A stretch of DNA of 45,733 nucleotides from an uncultured Eubacterium sp. Lineage in GTDB: Bacteria > Bacillota > Clostridia > Lachnospirales > Lachnospiraceae. Under the pieces are notes generated by a model, which worked only from the letters and a program-made list of their open reading frames with translations, ran no database searches and had not been told where the DNA came from. Within the stretch, counting starts at the first letter, position 1. Each line of letters begins with the position of its first letter. This document shows positions 15,738 to 24,868 of the stretch, piece by piece. A program made the translations under genes and the position numbers. The stretch covers positions 1 to 45,733 of the forward strand of contig CANOET010000006.1 of assembly GCA_947564835.1 (NCBI GenBank), read 5' to 3'.

Positions 15738-17960
15738 TTGGAAAAAGTCACTGGCTACATCGATAATTTTATATATCAAAATAAAGAAAACGGCTACTGC
15801 GTACTGAACCTGGCGACAGAAGACGGCGAGCTGACCTGTGTCGGGACGCTCCAGGGCATTACAGCAGGGATGAACGTTGCATTTACCGGCAGCTATACAG
15901 AGCATCCGGCATATGGCAGGCAGTTTAAAGTGGAATCGTATGAAGAAAAAGAGCCGGAAGATGAATTTGCGATTGAGCGTTATTTGGGCTCCGGTGCGAT
16001 CAAAGGGATCGGCGCAGCGCTTGCGGCGCGGATTGTGCGCAGATTTGGCAAAGATACGTTCCGTGTCATTGAAGAGGAGCCGGAACGGCTGGCGGAAATC
16101 CGCGGAATTAGTGAGCGGGGTGCGCAGGAGATTGCGGCGCAGGTGGAAGAAAAAAAAGAAATGCGCCAGGCCATGATTTTTCTACAGCAATATGGGATTA
16201 CGCTGGCGCTGGCGGCGAAGGTCTACCAGGCATATGGGCCGCAAATTTATACGATTATCCGGGAAAATCCGTACCGGCTGGCAGATGATATCCAGGGTGT
16301 GGGGTTTCGGATTGCAGATGAGATTGCAGGACGGGCGGGAATCCGCGCCGATTCGGACTTCCGTATCCGCAGCGGCATCCTGTATGCGCTGCAGCAGGCA
16401 GGAGGCGAAGGGCATACGTATCTGCCGAAGGAACAGCTGAATGTAAAAGTGGCGCAGCTGCTTGAGATTGACCTGGATCTGATTGAGAAGCATTATATGG
16501 ATCTGGCAATTGCGCGCCGGATCGTGATCAAACAGCAGGGCGAAGAAACGCAGATCTATGCTTCTTCCTATTATAATATGGAACATAATGTCGCATTGCT
16601 GCTGCAGGAGCTGAATGTGCGCCAGGAAGTGTCCGAAGCGGATCTGCAGGCAAAAATCAGTGCGATCGAAAAACATGCGGATGTTGTGCTGGACGGGCTG
16701 CAGCGGGAAGCGCTCTGTGAAGCGGCCAGAAACGGGCTTCTGATTATTACCGGCGGTCCGGGAACAGGTAAGACGACAACGATTAATTCTATTATCCGCC
16801 TGTATGAAATGGAAGGGTTGGATTTTATGCTGGCAGCGCCGACAGGCAGGGCCGCGAAACGGATGAGTGAAACGACCGGGTACGAAGCACGTACCATCCA
16901 CCGGATGCTGGAGTTAAACGGCGGGGCGGAGGGCAACGCAGGGTTTGAACGCAACGAGTCGAATCCGCTGGAAACCGATGCGATCATTATCGATGAAATG
17001 TCCATGGTTGACATTACACTGATGAATGGTTTTTTAAAAGCGGTTGCGCCGTCCACCAGGCTTGTGCTGGTCGGGGACATAAACCAGCTTCCAAGTGTCG
17101 GCCCGGGCAGCGTGTTGAAAGATATGATAGACTCCGGAGTCTATCAGGTCGTACGGCTGACAAAAATCTTCCGCCAGGCAAGCCAGAGCGACATTATCGT
17201 CAATGCGCACAAGATCAACCGCGGGGAGACTGTCCGCCTGGATAACCAGAGCCAGGATTTTTTCTTCTTAAAACGGTACGATGCCGATAAAATCATCAAT
17301 GTAGTGCTGCAGCTTGTAATACAGAAAATGCCGAAATATGTAGACGCCCAGATGTATGATATCCAGGTGCTGACGCCGATGCGGAAAGGATTGCTTGGCG
17401 TAGACCGCTTAAACACGGTGCTGCAGCAATACCTGAACCCGCCGGCGCAGAACAAGGTAGAAAAAATACGCGGAGAAACCACCTTCCGCGAAGGTGATAA
17501 AGTCATGCAGGTAAAAAACAATTACCAGATCGAGTGGGAAGTCAAAAACCGATACGGCATTGCTGTAGAACATGGGATGGGGATTTTTAACGGAGATATG
17601 GGCGTGATCCGCAGCATCCGGGAATTGACAGAGATCGTCACCATTGAGTTTGACGAAGGGCGGATCGTGGAATACCCGTTTAAAATGCTGGAGGAATTAG
17701 AGCTTGCCTATGCGATCACCATTCATAAATCACAGGGCAGCGAATATCCGGCGGTTGTCATTCCGCTGCTGAGCGGGCCCAGAATGCTGATGAACCGGAA
17801 TTTGCTGTATACTGCTGTGACGAGAGCAAAAAAGTGCGTGACGTTGGTGGGGGATGAGAACACTTTTGCGGATATGGTGGATAATATTAGTGAACAGCGG
17901 CGTTATTGTGGACTTAAGGAGCGGATTTTGGAACAGGCGGGGAATAGGTGTTCCGGATAG
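15738..17960 (+). CDS. recD2: RecD2-type ATP-dependent DNA helicase
   Basis: 740 aa, TTG start at 15738 with AGGAGAAAGAGCA in front. It is a 5'-3' SF1B helicase of the RecD2/TraA class that acts without RecBC in DNA repair and replication restart. It has an N-terminal OB-like domain (GYIDNFIYQNKENGYCVLNL), helix-hairpin-helix repeats (~75-200), Walker A GGPGTGKTTT at ~338, Walker B DEMSMVD at ~418, QLPSVGPGSVL (motif III region), and C-terminal LAYAITIHKSQGSEYPAVVI plus LYTAVTRAK (motifs V/VI). The last codons and the TAG lie inside a dispersed intergenic repeat (from 17953), so the C-terminal CSG residues are supplied by the repeat. Confidence 0.95.
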   Translation: MEKVTGYIDNFIYQNKENGYCVLNLATEDGELTCVGTLQGITAGMNVAFTGSYTEHPAYGRQFKVESYEEKEPEDEFAIERYLGSGAIKGIGAALAARIVRRFGKDTFRVIEEEPERLAEIRGISERGAQEIAAQVEEKKEMRQAMIFLQQYGITLALAAKVYQAYGPQIYTIIRENPYRLADDIQGVGFRIADEIAGRAGIRADSDFRIRSGILYALQQAGGEGHTYLPKEQLNVKVAQLLEIDLDLIEKHYMDLAIARRIVIKQQGEETQIYASSYYNMEHNVALLLQELNVRQEVSEADLQAKISAIEKHADVVLDGLQREALCEAARNGLLIITGGPGTGKTTTINSIIRLYEMEGLDFMLAAPTGRAAKRMSETTGYEARTIHRMLELNGGAEGNAGFERNESNPLETDAIIIDEMSMVDITLMNGFLKAVAPSTRLVLVGDINQLPSVGPGSVLKDMIDSGVYQVVRLTKIFRQASQSDIIVNAHKINRGETVRLDNQSQDFFFLKRYDADKIINVVLQLVIQKMPKYVDAQMYDIQVLTPMRKGLLGVDRLNTVLQQYLNPPAQNKVEKIRGETTFREGDKVMQVKNNYQIEWEVKNRYGIAVEHGMGIFNGDMGVIRSIRELTEIVTIEFDEGRIVEYPFKMLEELELAYAITIHKSQGSEYPAVVIPLLSGPRMLMNRNLLYTAVTRAKKCVTLVGDENTFADMVDNISEQRRYCGLKERILEQAGNRCSG

Positions 17961-18005
17961 CCACATCCCCTGGCCACATCCCGCAGAGTCGTCCGGATAA
18001 CCACA
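17953..18005. repeat. dispersed palindromic repeat, family A (copy 1)
   Basis: CCGGATAGCCACATCCCC (17953-17970), TGGCCACATCCCGCAG and GTCGTCCGGATAACCACA (17988-18005) recur, in the same order but with a few substitutions, on the minus strand of 44763-44844 and partly at 35183-35220. The copy starts inside recD2 and provides its stop codon. Confidence 0.75.
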
Positions 18006-18030
18006 AGATCTTTAACATAGAAAGAAGCAT

Positions 18031-18771
18031 ATGATAAATACACAGCATAAATTCAAAAAAATACAGCATCTCTGCCAAAAAACACTCCGCCTGCTCTACC
18101 CAGACCGCTGCCCGGTCTGTGACCGTGTGCTGCGTGATACGTTGATCTGCCCGGGATGTGCGAAAAAAATCCGGTATATTACACAGCCGTTTTGTTATTC
18201 CTGCGGAAAGCAGTTAGAACAGGAAGAACAGGAATTATGCTTTGACTGTTCCCGCAAAAAGCATGTGTTCCGTCAGGGGCGTGCCGTGTTCCAGTACCAA
18301 AGTCCGGTGCGGGAGATGCTCTACCGGTATAAGTACAGCAACCGCAGAGATTATACGGAGTTTTTTGCCAGAGAGGCTGCCCGCCTTTGCGGTGGCTGGG
18401 TCCGTGGACTGGGGATTGACCTGGTTATGCCAATCCCGCTCTCCCAAAAAAGGAAGCGCAGGAGGGGATATAATCAGGCGGATTTGTTTGGCAAGCGGTT
18501 TGCAGAATTATGCGGGTTGGACTATGATGCCAAAAAACTGGTCCGCATCCGCCATACAGCGCCGCAAAAACAGCTTTCTGTGCAGGAAAGAAAAAATAAT
18601 CTGAAAAATGCTTTTAAAATTAACGGAAATGTAGTAAACTTAAAGAGAATCCTGCTGATTGATGACATTTATACAACAGGCAGCACGATCGATGCCGCTG
18701 CGCTTGTGCTGAAACAGTCTGGGATTGAGGATGTATTTTATCTATGCATCAGTATCGGGCAGGGCCAGTGA
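18031..18771 (+). CDS. ComF family protein (phosphoribosyltransferase-like)
   Basis: 246 aa. The N-terminal zinc-binding part has CPVC (~27), CPGC (~41), CYSCGK (~57) and CFDC (~72), followed by a phosphoribosyltransferase domain with the PRPP loop ILLIDDIYTTGST at ~207. ComF/ComFC proteins are needed for uptake and integration of transforming DNA in competent bacteria, and for related DNA processing elsewhere. In Bacillus subtilis comFC precedes yvyF and the flgM operon, and here too a YvyF-like gene follows. ATG 18031 has AAAGAAGCAT upstream; the ribosome site is moderate. Confidence 0.9.
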   Translation: MINTQHKFKKIQHLCQKTLRLLYPDRCPVCDRVLRDTLICPGCAKKIRYITQPFCYSCGKQLEQEEQELCFDCSRKKHVFRQGRAVFQYQSPVREMLYRYKYSNRRDYTEFFAREAARLCGGWVRGLGIDLVMPIPLSQKRKRRRGYNQADLFGKRFAELCGLDYDAKKLVRIRHTAPQKQLSVQERKNNLKNAFKINGNVVNLKRILLIDDIYTTGSTIDAAALVLKQSGIEDVFYLCISIGQGQ

Positions 18772-18824
18772 AATTATTTATGGGAAGCAGGACAGCTTCA
18801 GTATAGAAATAAGGGGGCAATATT

Positions 18825-19229
18825 ATGGATGTAAGGACATGTAAGAGCTGCAAACGTATTTTCAACTATCTGTCAGGGCCGGTAATCTGTCCGGCATGTG
18901 TGGAAAAGCTGGAAGAAAAATTTAAGGAAGTCAAAGATTTTATCCGGGAAAATCCGCATTCTTCCCTGCAGGATGTATCTGAAGCCAAGGAAGTATCCGT
19001 AAAGCAGTTAAAGACATGGGTGCGCGAAGAACGCTTAAAGTTCGCGGATGATTCACCGGTAGGTATTGAATGTATGAACTGCGGCGCAATGATTAAGTAT
19101 GGGAAATACTGTGAGGCATGCAAAGGCAAGATGATTAATAATCTCAGCCATGCGGTTGTGGAAGAAGACCCGGTTGTTAAAGTGGAGAAAAAATCGGATG
19201 GGAACAGAATGAGGTTTATTGAGACCTAA
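18825..19229 (+). CDS. YvyF-type flagellar operon protein
   Basis: 134 aa, ATG 18825 after AAGGGGGCAATATT. Two cysteine pairs at the N-terminus (CKSCKRIF and CPAC) are followed by a helical domain in which SSLQDVSEAKEVSVKQLKTW forms a MerR/HTH-like segment, and further pairs CMNCG and CEACKGK. This layout matches the family named YvyF, found between comF and flgM in Bacillus (TIGR flagellar operon protein). In this window flgM and flgN do not follow; a terminator does. The function is unknown; a zinc-ribbon regulator role is inferred. Confidence 0.75.
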   Translation: MDVRTCKSCKRIFNYLSGPVICPACVEKLEEKFKEVKDFIRENPHSSLQDVSEAKEVSVKQLKTWVREERLKFADDSPVGIECMNCGAMIKYGKYCEACKGKMINNLSHAVVEEDPVVKVEKKSDGNRMRFIET

Positions 19230-19242
19230 GGATACCTACGAA

Positions 19243-19270
19243 AGAGAGTGCGGGAGCATTCTCTTTTTCT
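19243..19270 (+). terminator. terminator after the YvyF-like gene
   Basis: AGAGAGTGC (19243-19251) and GCATTCTCT (19255-19263), allowing one mismatch, with a 3-nt loop, run into TTTTTCTTTT. It ends the comF-yvyF unit. Confidence 0.85.
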
Positions 19271-19322
19271 TTTGCGGCCGGATTATTTTACACTTTTTTC
19301 ATTTCTTCCGGAGTAAAAAAAC

Positions 19323-19351
19323 TTTTCATATACAAAGCCCTGTGTTATAAT
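19323..19351 (+). promoter_or_regulatory. promoter for the membrane protein-cdaA-cdaR-glmM unit
   Basis: TTTTCA (19323-19328), a 17-bp spacer with TG one base before the -10, and TATAAT (19346-19351) form an extended -10 promoter. It lies 43 bp before the ATG at 19394 and just downstream of a terminator, as expected for a new operon start. Confidence 0.65.
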
Positions 19352-19393
19352 GAAAATAATATTGTGGTAAAACAGGCATATTATGGAGGAACT

Positions 19394-19810
19394 ATGATCG
19401 ATCAGGAACGGGTCCGTGAAATGACGAAGCTGGCGGCTTATGAACAGCGGGAAGGAAAAAAATATAAAATGGTCAACCGCTACTACCGCGGCGATTTTGC
19501 GGCAAGGCACCTGTTGAAAGGGTTTTTGTGCGGTACTGCCGCATTTGGTATTTTTCTGCTGCTGTGGGGTGTCTGCCATATGGAAGAGCTGATGGAAAAT
19601 CTGGACAGCATGGACCTGATCGCATTTGGGACAGCGATACTCGTAAGATACCTGTTTTTTCTGGCAGCTTACCTGATCGCGGTGGATGTTTATGCAAATA
19701 TATATTATGCGGCGGGCAGAAAAAGCATGAAGCGGCACTACCGGAGGCTGAAACGGCTGGGCAGGCTGTACGAAGAACAGGAGAACCGCAGGACACCGAC
19801 GGGGCATTAG
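19394..19810 (+). CDS. uncharacterised small membrane protein, 138 aa
   Basis: ATG 19394 is chosen because GGAGGAACT precedes it; a start 30 bases upstream is unsupported. A basic cytoplasmic N-terminus (YYRGDFAARHLLKG) leads into two hydrophobic helices (FLCGTAAFGIFLLLWGVCHM at ~43-62 and TAILVRYLFFLAAYLIAVDV at ~80-99), then a strongly basic tail (RKSMKRHYRRLKRLGRLYEE). No family recognised. It is 9 bp upstream of a second membrane protein and starts the cdaA operon, so it may assist the c-di-AMP/cell-wall machinery. Confidence 0.75.
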   Translation: MIDQERVREMTKLAAYEQREGKKYKMVNRYYRGDFAARHLLKGFLCGTAAFGIFLLLWGVCHMEELMENLDSMDLIAFGTAILVRYLFFLAAYLIAVDVYANIYYAAGRKSMKRHYRRLKRLGRLYEEQENRRTPTGH

Positions 19811-19819
19811 GAGGAGAGC

Positions 19820-20836
19820 ATGACAATTTTATTGGAATTGAAGGAAGGAATCTGCAGATTTTATGGGAAATATGAAGCCTATCTGCTGCCGGTAATAAAA
19901 TTCCTGCTTGCATTTTCAGTTTTTACAATGATCAACCATACGATTGGATATATGGAACGGCTGGACAGCCTGGCGCTGCTTTTGATCGCGGCGCTGGCCT
20001 GTTCGATCCTGCCGGTGGCGGTGATGCTTCTGGCGGCGGGTGTGCTGATTACGCTGCATTGCTATGCCTTATCGATGCCGGCAGGTGTTATTATGCTGGT
20101 GTTGTTTGTCGTGATGTATCTGCTGTATTTCCGGTTTGCGCCGGGGTGTGCGTACAATGCGCTGCTGGCCCCGATTACGTGTGCTTTGGGTATTCCGTAT
20201 GTGATGCCGGTCGCGAACGGGCTGCTGCAGCAGCCGGCGGCGGTGATTCCGACGGTATGCGGCATGGTGACGTATTATTTTCTGGACGGAATTATGGCCA
20301 ATGAATCGAACCTGGGGACGGTCAGTGAGGAAGACCAGCTGATCGGCAGGTTTCAGGAGATTATCAAACAGTTTGTGGGTAACCGGGAAATGTATCTGAC
20401 GATCGCGGTATTTGTGGCGGCGGCGCTGCTTGTGTATGTAATCCGGCGGCTGTCTGTGGATTATGCATGGACGATTGCGATTATTGTGGGCATGCTGCTG
20501 GAGTATGTAGGTTTTTTTGCGGGATATACGCAGATCGGCAGGAGCAGTATGACCGTGCGCTTGACGATGGGGTGTGTGGTCAGCGTGCTTTTGCTTTTCG
20601 TCATACAGTTTTTTTTCTTTAATCTGGATTATACGCGGACGGAACGGGTGCAGTTTGAGGACGATGAATACTATTATTATGTAAAAGCTGTGCCGAAACG
20701 CTATATGCCTGCCAGAGAGAAAACGGTGAAAAAAATCAGTGAAAATACGAGGAACCGCAGATCATCCCACAGCCGCGTGACGCGCAGGGAGCTGATGGAT
20801 GATCTGGATATTGAGGAGGAAGACGAGGACAGATAG
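19820..20836 (+). CDS. uncharacterised polytopic membrane protein, 338 aa
   Basis: ATG 19820 after AGGAGGAGAGC. About 8 hydrophobic segments: a block at ~25-150 (for example LALLLIAALACSILPVAVML), a soluble loop at ~155-190, then three more helices (MYLTIAVFVAAALLVYVI, WTIAIIVGMLLEYVGFFAGY, LTMGCVVSVLLLFVIQFFFF). The C-terminal ~70 residues are charged and cytoplasmic, ending DDLDIEEEDEDR. No enzyme motif seen. The gene sits 3 bp before cdaA, and the pairing suggests a partner of CdaA or a wall-stress sensor; that role is inferred. Confidence 0.8.
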   Translation: MTILLELKEGICRFYGKYEAYLLPVIKFLLAFSVFTMINHTIGYMERLDSLALLLIAALACSILPVAVMLLAAGVLITLHCYALSMPAGVIMLVLFVVMYLLYFRFAPGCAYNALLAPITCALGIPYVMPVANGLLQQPAAVIPTVCGMVTYYFLDGIMANESNLGTVSEEDQLIGRFQEIIKQFVGNREMYLTIAVFVAAALLVYVIRRLSVDYAWTIAIIVGMLLEYVGFFAGYTQIGRSSMTVRLTMGCVVSVLLLFVIQFFFFNLDYTRTERVQFEDDEYYYYVKAVPKRYMPAREKTVKKISENTRNRRSSHSRVTRRELMDDLDIEEEDEDR

Positions 20837-20839
20837 TGC

Positions 20840-21784
20840 ATGAAGACAGGCAGCTTTGGGCTTTTGGGGAAGGGAAGTGAAATTGTGCAGGCATTTGGCA
20901 GTACATTACAGGAATTTGCGGAAAAGTACAGGTTCTTGATTGCTCCGCAAAAAATAAGGCTTACCGATATAGTTGAGATTCTTCTGATTACGTTTTTGCT
21001 TTATCATGTGCTTGTATGGATCAAAGGGACGCGGGCATGGATGCTGTTTAAGGGGATTGTGGTCATTCTTTTGTTTATCCTAGTGGCAAGCGTGTTCCAG
21101 ATGAATACGATTTTGTGGCTGGCAAGCAGGACGGTGGATGTAGCGCTGATGGCGCTGGCGGTGATTTTCCAGCCGGAATTAAGGAAAGCGCTGGATCAGC
21201 TGGGGCGGAAAAAATTTGTGACGGCGCTGTTTGATTTTGGGATGATGCAGGATACGGGCCGTTTTAGCGACCGGACGATTAATGAGCTGGTAAAGGCTTC
21301 CTTTGAAATGGGGAAGGTAAAGACCGGGGCGCTGATTGTCGTGGAGCAGGATATTGTACTGACGGAATATGAGCGTACGGGGATTGCCCTGGATTCGCTG
21401 CTGACCAGTCAGCTGCTGATTAATATATTTGAGAAAAATACGCCGCTGCATGACGGGGCGATTATTGTCCGGGGCGACCGGGTGGTATCGGCGACTTGTT
21501 ATCTGCCGCTGTCGGACAGCATGGCGATCAGCAAGGAGCTGGGAACGAGGCATCGTGCGGCGATTGGCATCAGCGAGGTAAGCGATTCCTTAACGATTAT
21601 TGTATCAGAAGAGACCGGGGCGGTATCGGTGGCAAAGACCGGGCGTATTTTCCGCAATCTGGATCAGGACGGCCTGCGCGAGCATTTGAAAGTGATACAG
21701 AATGCGGAGCGGGAGCAGTCACGTTTAAAGTCGCTGCAAAGGAGGTTGAAAGATGCTAAGAAACGTCGTAAAAATGCTGACTAG
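20840..21784 (+). CDS. cdaA: diadenylate cyclase CdaA
   Basis: 314 aa. It makes cyclic di-AMP from two ATP, controlling potassium, osmotic balance and wall homeostasis. After ~45 N-terminal residues there are three close membrane helices (~45-105, e.g. MLFKGIVVILLFILVASVFQ), then a DAC domain with LHDGAIIVRGDRVVSATCYL (DGA at ~204) and GTRHRAAIGISEVSD (RHR at ~237). ATG 20840 overlaps nothing and follows a weak GACAGATAGTGC. The N-terminus is longer than in Bacillus CdaA by ~30 residues. It overlaps cdaR by 32 bp, so the two are translationally coupled; CdaR is the known membrane regulator of CdaA. Confidence 0.95.
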   Translation: MKTGSFGLLGKGSEIVQAFGSTLQEFAEKYRFLIAPQKIRLTDIVEILLITFLLYHVLVWIKGTRAWMLFKGIVVILLFILVASVFQMNTILWLASRTVDVALMALAVIFQPELRKALDQLGRKKFVTALFDFGMMQDTGRFSDRTINELVKASFEMGKVKTGALIVVEQDIVLTEYERTGIALDSLLTSQLLINIFEKNTPLHDGAIIVRGDRVVSATCYLPLSDSMAISKELGTRHRAAIGISEVSDSLTIIVSEETGAVSVAKTGRIFRNLDQDGLREHLKVIQNAEREQSRLKSLQRRLKDAKKRRKNAD

Positions 21785-23237
21785 AAACCTGGGGCTGAAA
21801 TTGCTGGCGTTTGTATTTGCAGTAACCATGTGGCTGGCGGTTTTGAATCTGGATGAGCCGGTGCGCAACAGACGTTTTACGATTGCGGTTACAGTAGAAA
21901 ATGAAGACGCGGTTACGTCGATGAATAAATATTATGAGCTGAGTGATACGAATGTGACCTTTACTGTATTAGGGCAGCGCAATGTGGTGGACGAACTGAG
22001 CAGCTCGGATTTCAGGGCAGTTGCGGATATGAGCAAGCTGATCCTGGGAGAGGAGGAAAATCTGGTTCCGGTAGAGATTACGGCGCTGCGCCATTCCAGC
22101 CAGCTGACGATTTCCAAGCGTACACGCGAGCTGAAGGTACTGCTGGAGGACTTGATGCGCCAGGCGTTTGTGATCCTTCCGGTTGCGCAGGGAGATCCGG
22201 CGGAAGGCTATGCAATCGGTTCTATGGTTGTTGAGCCGAACCGTTTGTGGGTCTCAGGGCCAAAAGCGGTTGTGTCCCAAATTGAAACAGTAAAAGCCGC
22301 GATTGATGTGACGAATATGAGCACCGATATCTCGGACAGTGTGGTGCCGGTCCTTCTGGATGAAGAGGAAAAGGCTGTCGATACGACAAGGCTGACGCTG
22401 AGCCTGGATATTGTAACGGTCAAGGCAGGAATTGTATCGCAAAAGACCGTTCCGATCAAGGTCAACTACAGCGGGAAACCGGCAGAGGGCTATGAGGTCA
22501 TCTCAGCTGCGGCAGAGCCGGCAGAAGTGACGATCAAGGGAAAATCCGATATTTTAAATTCAATCAGCGCGATTGTAATTCCGGAAGACGTGATCAGCGT
22601 AGAGGGCGCGAATGAAAAATTTGAACAGAAAGTAGACCTGAACCAGTATCTGCCGGGCGGTGTTTCGCTGAATAAGTCGGTAGAAGCAGCGGTTACGGTG
22701 AAGATTGATATTGAACAGCTTGAACGCAGGGTATTTACGGTTCCGGTCAGAAATATCGGTGTGGATGACCTGCGGGAAGGGTATCAGATTGATTTCCTTG
22801 ACCGGAATGTGGAAATAGAAATTTACGGGCTGGCGGAAGACCTGGATAATCTGACGGTCAATGTGCTGCGTCCGATCCTGGATGTCGGCGGGCTGGCGGC
22901 AGGCAGGCATGTAAGGCCGCTGCAGCTGACGCTGGACGAAGAAAAATATGTGGTCGGCGAGACTTCGGTATCCTTTACCATACGTTCCGAAGAAAGCGAT
23001 ACCGGCAATCCGGACGCCAGTGATCCGGATGAAAACGATCCGGACGCAGGCGGGGCAGGAACAGACAGCCCGGATACCAACGGGACGGACGGGGATACTC
23101 CGCAGGATACGGCGGCTGACACGGAAGACGGACAGGAAGGCGATGCGGATGTGCGCGATACGATGGCCAGGCCGCAGGAGCCGGATCAACAGGAAGATCC
23201 GGATCAACAGACAACAACAGATTTGGAGGATGAATAA
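21753..23237 (+). CDS. cdaR: CdaA regulatory protein CdaR (YbbR-domain)
   Basis: 494 aa. It has a single N-terminal membrane helix ([16 protein letters not shown], ~14-30) and then four YbbR-type repeats of ~80-90 residues with the recurring GY.V....V.P..V.I.G pattern (e.g. [20 protein letters not shown]). YbbR/CdaR faces outward and modulates CdaA through the shared membrane complex. Unusual is a ~75-residue tail after ~415 made almost only of D, E, P, T, Q, G and N ([14 protein letters not shown] and later), absent from the Bacillus protein. ATG 21753 lies inside cdaA with AAAGGAGGTTGAAAG as ribosome site. Confidence 0.92.
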   Translation: MLRNVVKMLTRNLGLKLLAFVFAVTMWLAVLNLDEPVRNRRFTIAVTVENEDAVTSMNKYYELSDTNVTFTVLGQRNVVDELSSSDFRAVADMSKLILGEEENLVPVEITALRHSSQLTISKRTRELKVLLEDLMRQAFVILPVAQGDPAEGYAIGSMVVEPNRLWVSGPKAVVSQIETVKAAIDVTNMSTDISDSVVPVLLDEEEKAVDTTRLTLSLDIVTVKAGIVSQKTVPIKVNYSGKPAEGYEVISAAAEPAEVTIKGKSDILNSISAIVIPEDVISVEGANEKFEQKVDLNQYLPGGVSLNKSVEAAVTVKIDIEQLERRVFTVPVRNIGVDDLREGYQIDFLDRNVEIEIYGLAEDLDNLTVNVLRPILDVGGLAAGRHVRPLQLTLDEEKYVVGETSVSFTIRSEESDTGNPDASDPDENDPDAGGAGTDSPDTNGTDGDTPQDTAADTEDGQEGDADVRDTMARPQEPDQQEDPDQQTTTDLEDE

Positions 23238-23239
23238 AA

Positions 23240-24589
23240 ATGGGCAGAATGTTTGGAACAGACGGTGTCAGAGGAGTTGCAGGGGCAGAGCTTACGATTG
23301 AACTGGCGACGCAGCTCGGGCAGGCCGGCGCATTTGTGCTGACGCGGGAAAAGGAACATCAGCCGACATTGATCGTCGGCTGTGACACCCGCATTTCGGG
23401 CGGGATGCTTGCCAGTGCGTTAATGGCGGGGATCTGTTCGGTAGGGGCCAACGCGATTTATGTAGGCGTGCTTCCGACGCCGGCAGTGGCGTATCTGACA
23501 AGGCGGCATAAGGTGGATGCAGGGGTTGTGATTTCGGCATCCCATAATCCGATGGAATTTAACGGGATCAAATTTTTTAACGGGGACGGCTATAAGCTGT
23601 CGGATGAGCTGGAGGATCAGATTGAAGCGCTGATTAAAAACCATATGAAAGATGTCACGCTTCCGATCGGCTCCGGCGTAGGCAGGATTGACTACCGGTT
23701 TGACATCCGGGATGAATATGTGGAATTTATCAAAAAATGCGTGCCGGTCAACCTGCACGGATTAAAGATTGTGGCAGACTGTGCCGAGGGCGCGGCCTAT
23801 TATACGTCGGTAAAGGCGCTGCGCGAGCTGGGCGCGGATCTGATTGCGATCCATACGAATCCGGACGGGACGAATATTAATGCAAACTGCGGCTCCACGC
23901 ATATGGATGAATTAAAGGCGCGGGTGGTATACGAAAAAGCGGATATCGGGCTTGCGTTCGACGGCGACGCAGACCGTCTGCTGGCAGTGGATGAAACAGG
24001 CAGCCTGGTAGACGGCGACCAATTGATGGCCATCTGCGGCAATTATATGAAGCAGAAAGGGACGCTGAAAAAAGATACGATTGTCGTTACCGTTATGAGC
24101 AACCTTGGTTTTACAATTATGGGGCAGGAAAACGGCATCCATGTGGAAAAAACAAAGGTCGGAGACCGTTATGTGCTGGAAAATATGCGGGAAAATGGGT
24201 ATAATATCGGTGGGGAGCAATCCGGGCATATTATCTTTTTGGACGACAATACAACGGGCGACGGGTTGTTAAGCGCGCTGCATGTCTTGCAGGTCATGGT
24301 AGATACGCGCAAAAAACTCTCAGAGCTTGCGGCGGTCATGGAAATCTACCCGCAGGCGCTGGTAAATGCCAAGGTGCCGAACCACAAAAAAGAACACTAT
24401 ATGGAATATGCGGAGATCGAGGAAGCGATCAGCAAGCTGGAGAAGAAGTTCAACGGCGAAGGCAGGGTGCTGATCCGCCCGTCGGGGACAGAACCGCTTG
24501 TCCGGGTCATGATCGAAGGAAAAAACCAGCAGGAAATCGATAAAGAAGCCAGGGACCTGGCGGATTTAATTACAAAAATCATGTTATAG
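23240..24589 (+). CDS. glmM: phosphoglucosamine mutase
   Basis: 449 aa. It converts glucosamine-6-phosphate to glucosamine-1-phosphate, the branch to UDP-GlcNAc and peptidoglycan. It starts [15 protein letters not shown], shows the active phosphoserine loop [16 protein letters not shown] (~100), metal loop [12 protein letters not shown] (~240), [19 protein letters not shown] (~328) and phosphate-binding [12 protein letters not shown] (~413). cdaA-cdaR-glmM is a conserved Firmicute cluster; GlmM binds CdaA and restrains c-di-AMP synthesis. The start is 2 bp after the cdaR stop, within one operon. Confidence 0.97.
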   Translation: MGRMFGTDGVRGVAGAELTIELATQLGQAGAFVLTREKEHQPTLIVGCDTRISGGMLASALMAGICSVGANAIYVGVLPTPAVAYLTRRHKVDAGVVISASHNPMEFNGIKFFNGDGYKLSDELEDQIEALIKNHMKDVTLPIGSGVGRIDYRFDIRDEYVEFIKKCVPVNLHGLKIVADCAEGAAYYTSVKALRELGADLIAIHTNPDGTNINANCGSTHMDELKARVVYEKADIGLAFDGDADRLLAVDETGSLVDGDQLMAICGNYMKQKGTLKKDTIVVTVMSNLGFTIMGQENGIHVEKTKVGDRYVLENMRENGYNIGGEQSGHIIFLDDNTTGDGLLSALHVLQVMVDTRKKLSELAAVMEIYPQALVNAKVPNHKKEHYMEYAEIEEAISKLEKKFNGEGRVLIRPSGTEPLVRVMIEGKNQQEIDKEARDLADLITKIML

Positions 24590-24600
24590 AGGGAGAAAAG

Positions 24601-24867
24601 ATGGTAAGTCAAAAGGTAAAGATAAAAAATCCTACGGGACTGCATCTGCGCCCGGCGGGAGTTTTATGTAAAAGTGCGATCGAATACAGCTCTGTCGTTA
24701 CGTTTAAATACGGCGGGGAAAATATTGCCAATGCGAAAAGTGTGTTAAGCGTATTAGGGGCCTGCATTAAAAGCGGGGATGAGATCGAATTGATCTGCGA
24801 AGGCGAGGACGAGGAAAAAGCGCTTCAGGAAATGATCGCGCTGATCGAGTCCGGATTAGGAGAGTAA
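24601..24867 (+). CDS. HPr-family phosphocarrier protein
   Basis: 88 aa, ATG 24601, 11 bp after glmM with GAGGGAGAAAAG as ribosome site. It contains the phosphorylatable His15 in PTGLHLRPAG and the regulatory Ser47 in NAKSVLSVLG, so both the PTS (enzyme I) and the HprK-type sites are kept, unlike Crh, which lacks the His. It could be the general HPr or a specialised paralogue. Its place between glmM and the rhamnose genes is unusual, as ptsH usually pairs with ptsI. It ends 1 bp before rfbD. Confidence 0.92.
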   Translation: MVSQKVKIKNPTGLHLRPAGVLCKSAIEYSSVVTFKYGGENIANAKSVLSVLGACIKSGDEIELICEGEDEEKALQEMIALIESGLGE

Positions 24868-24868
24868 A

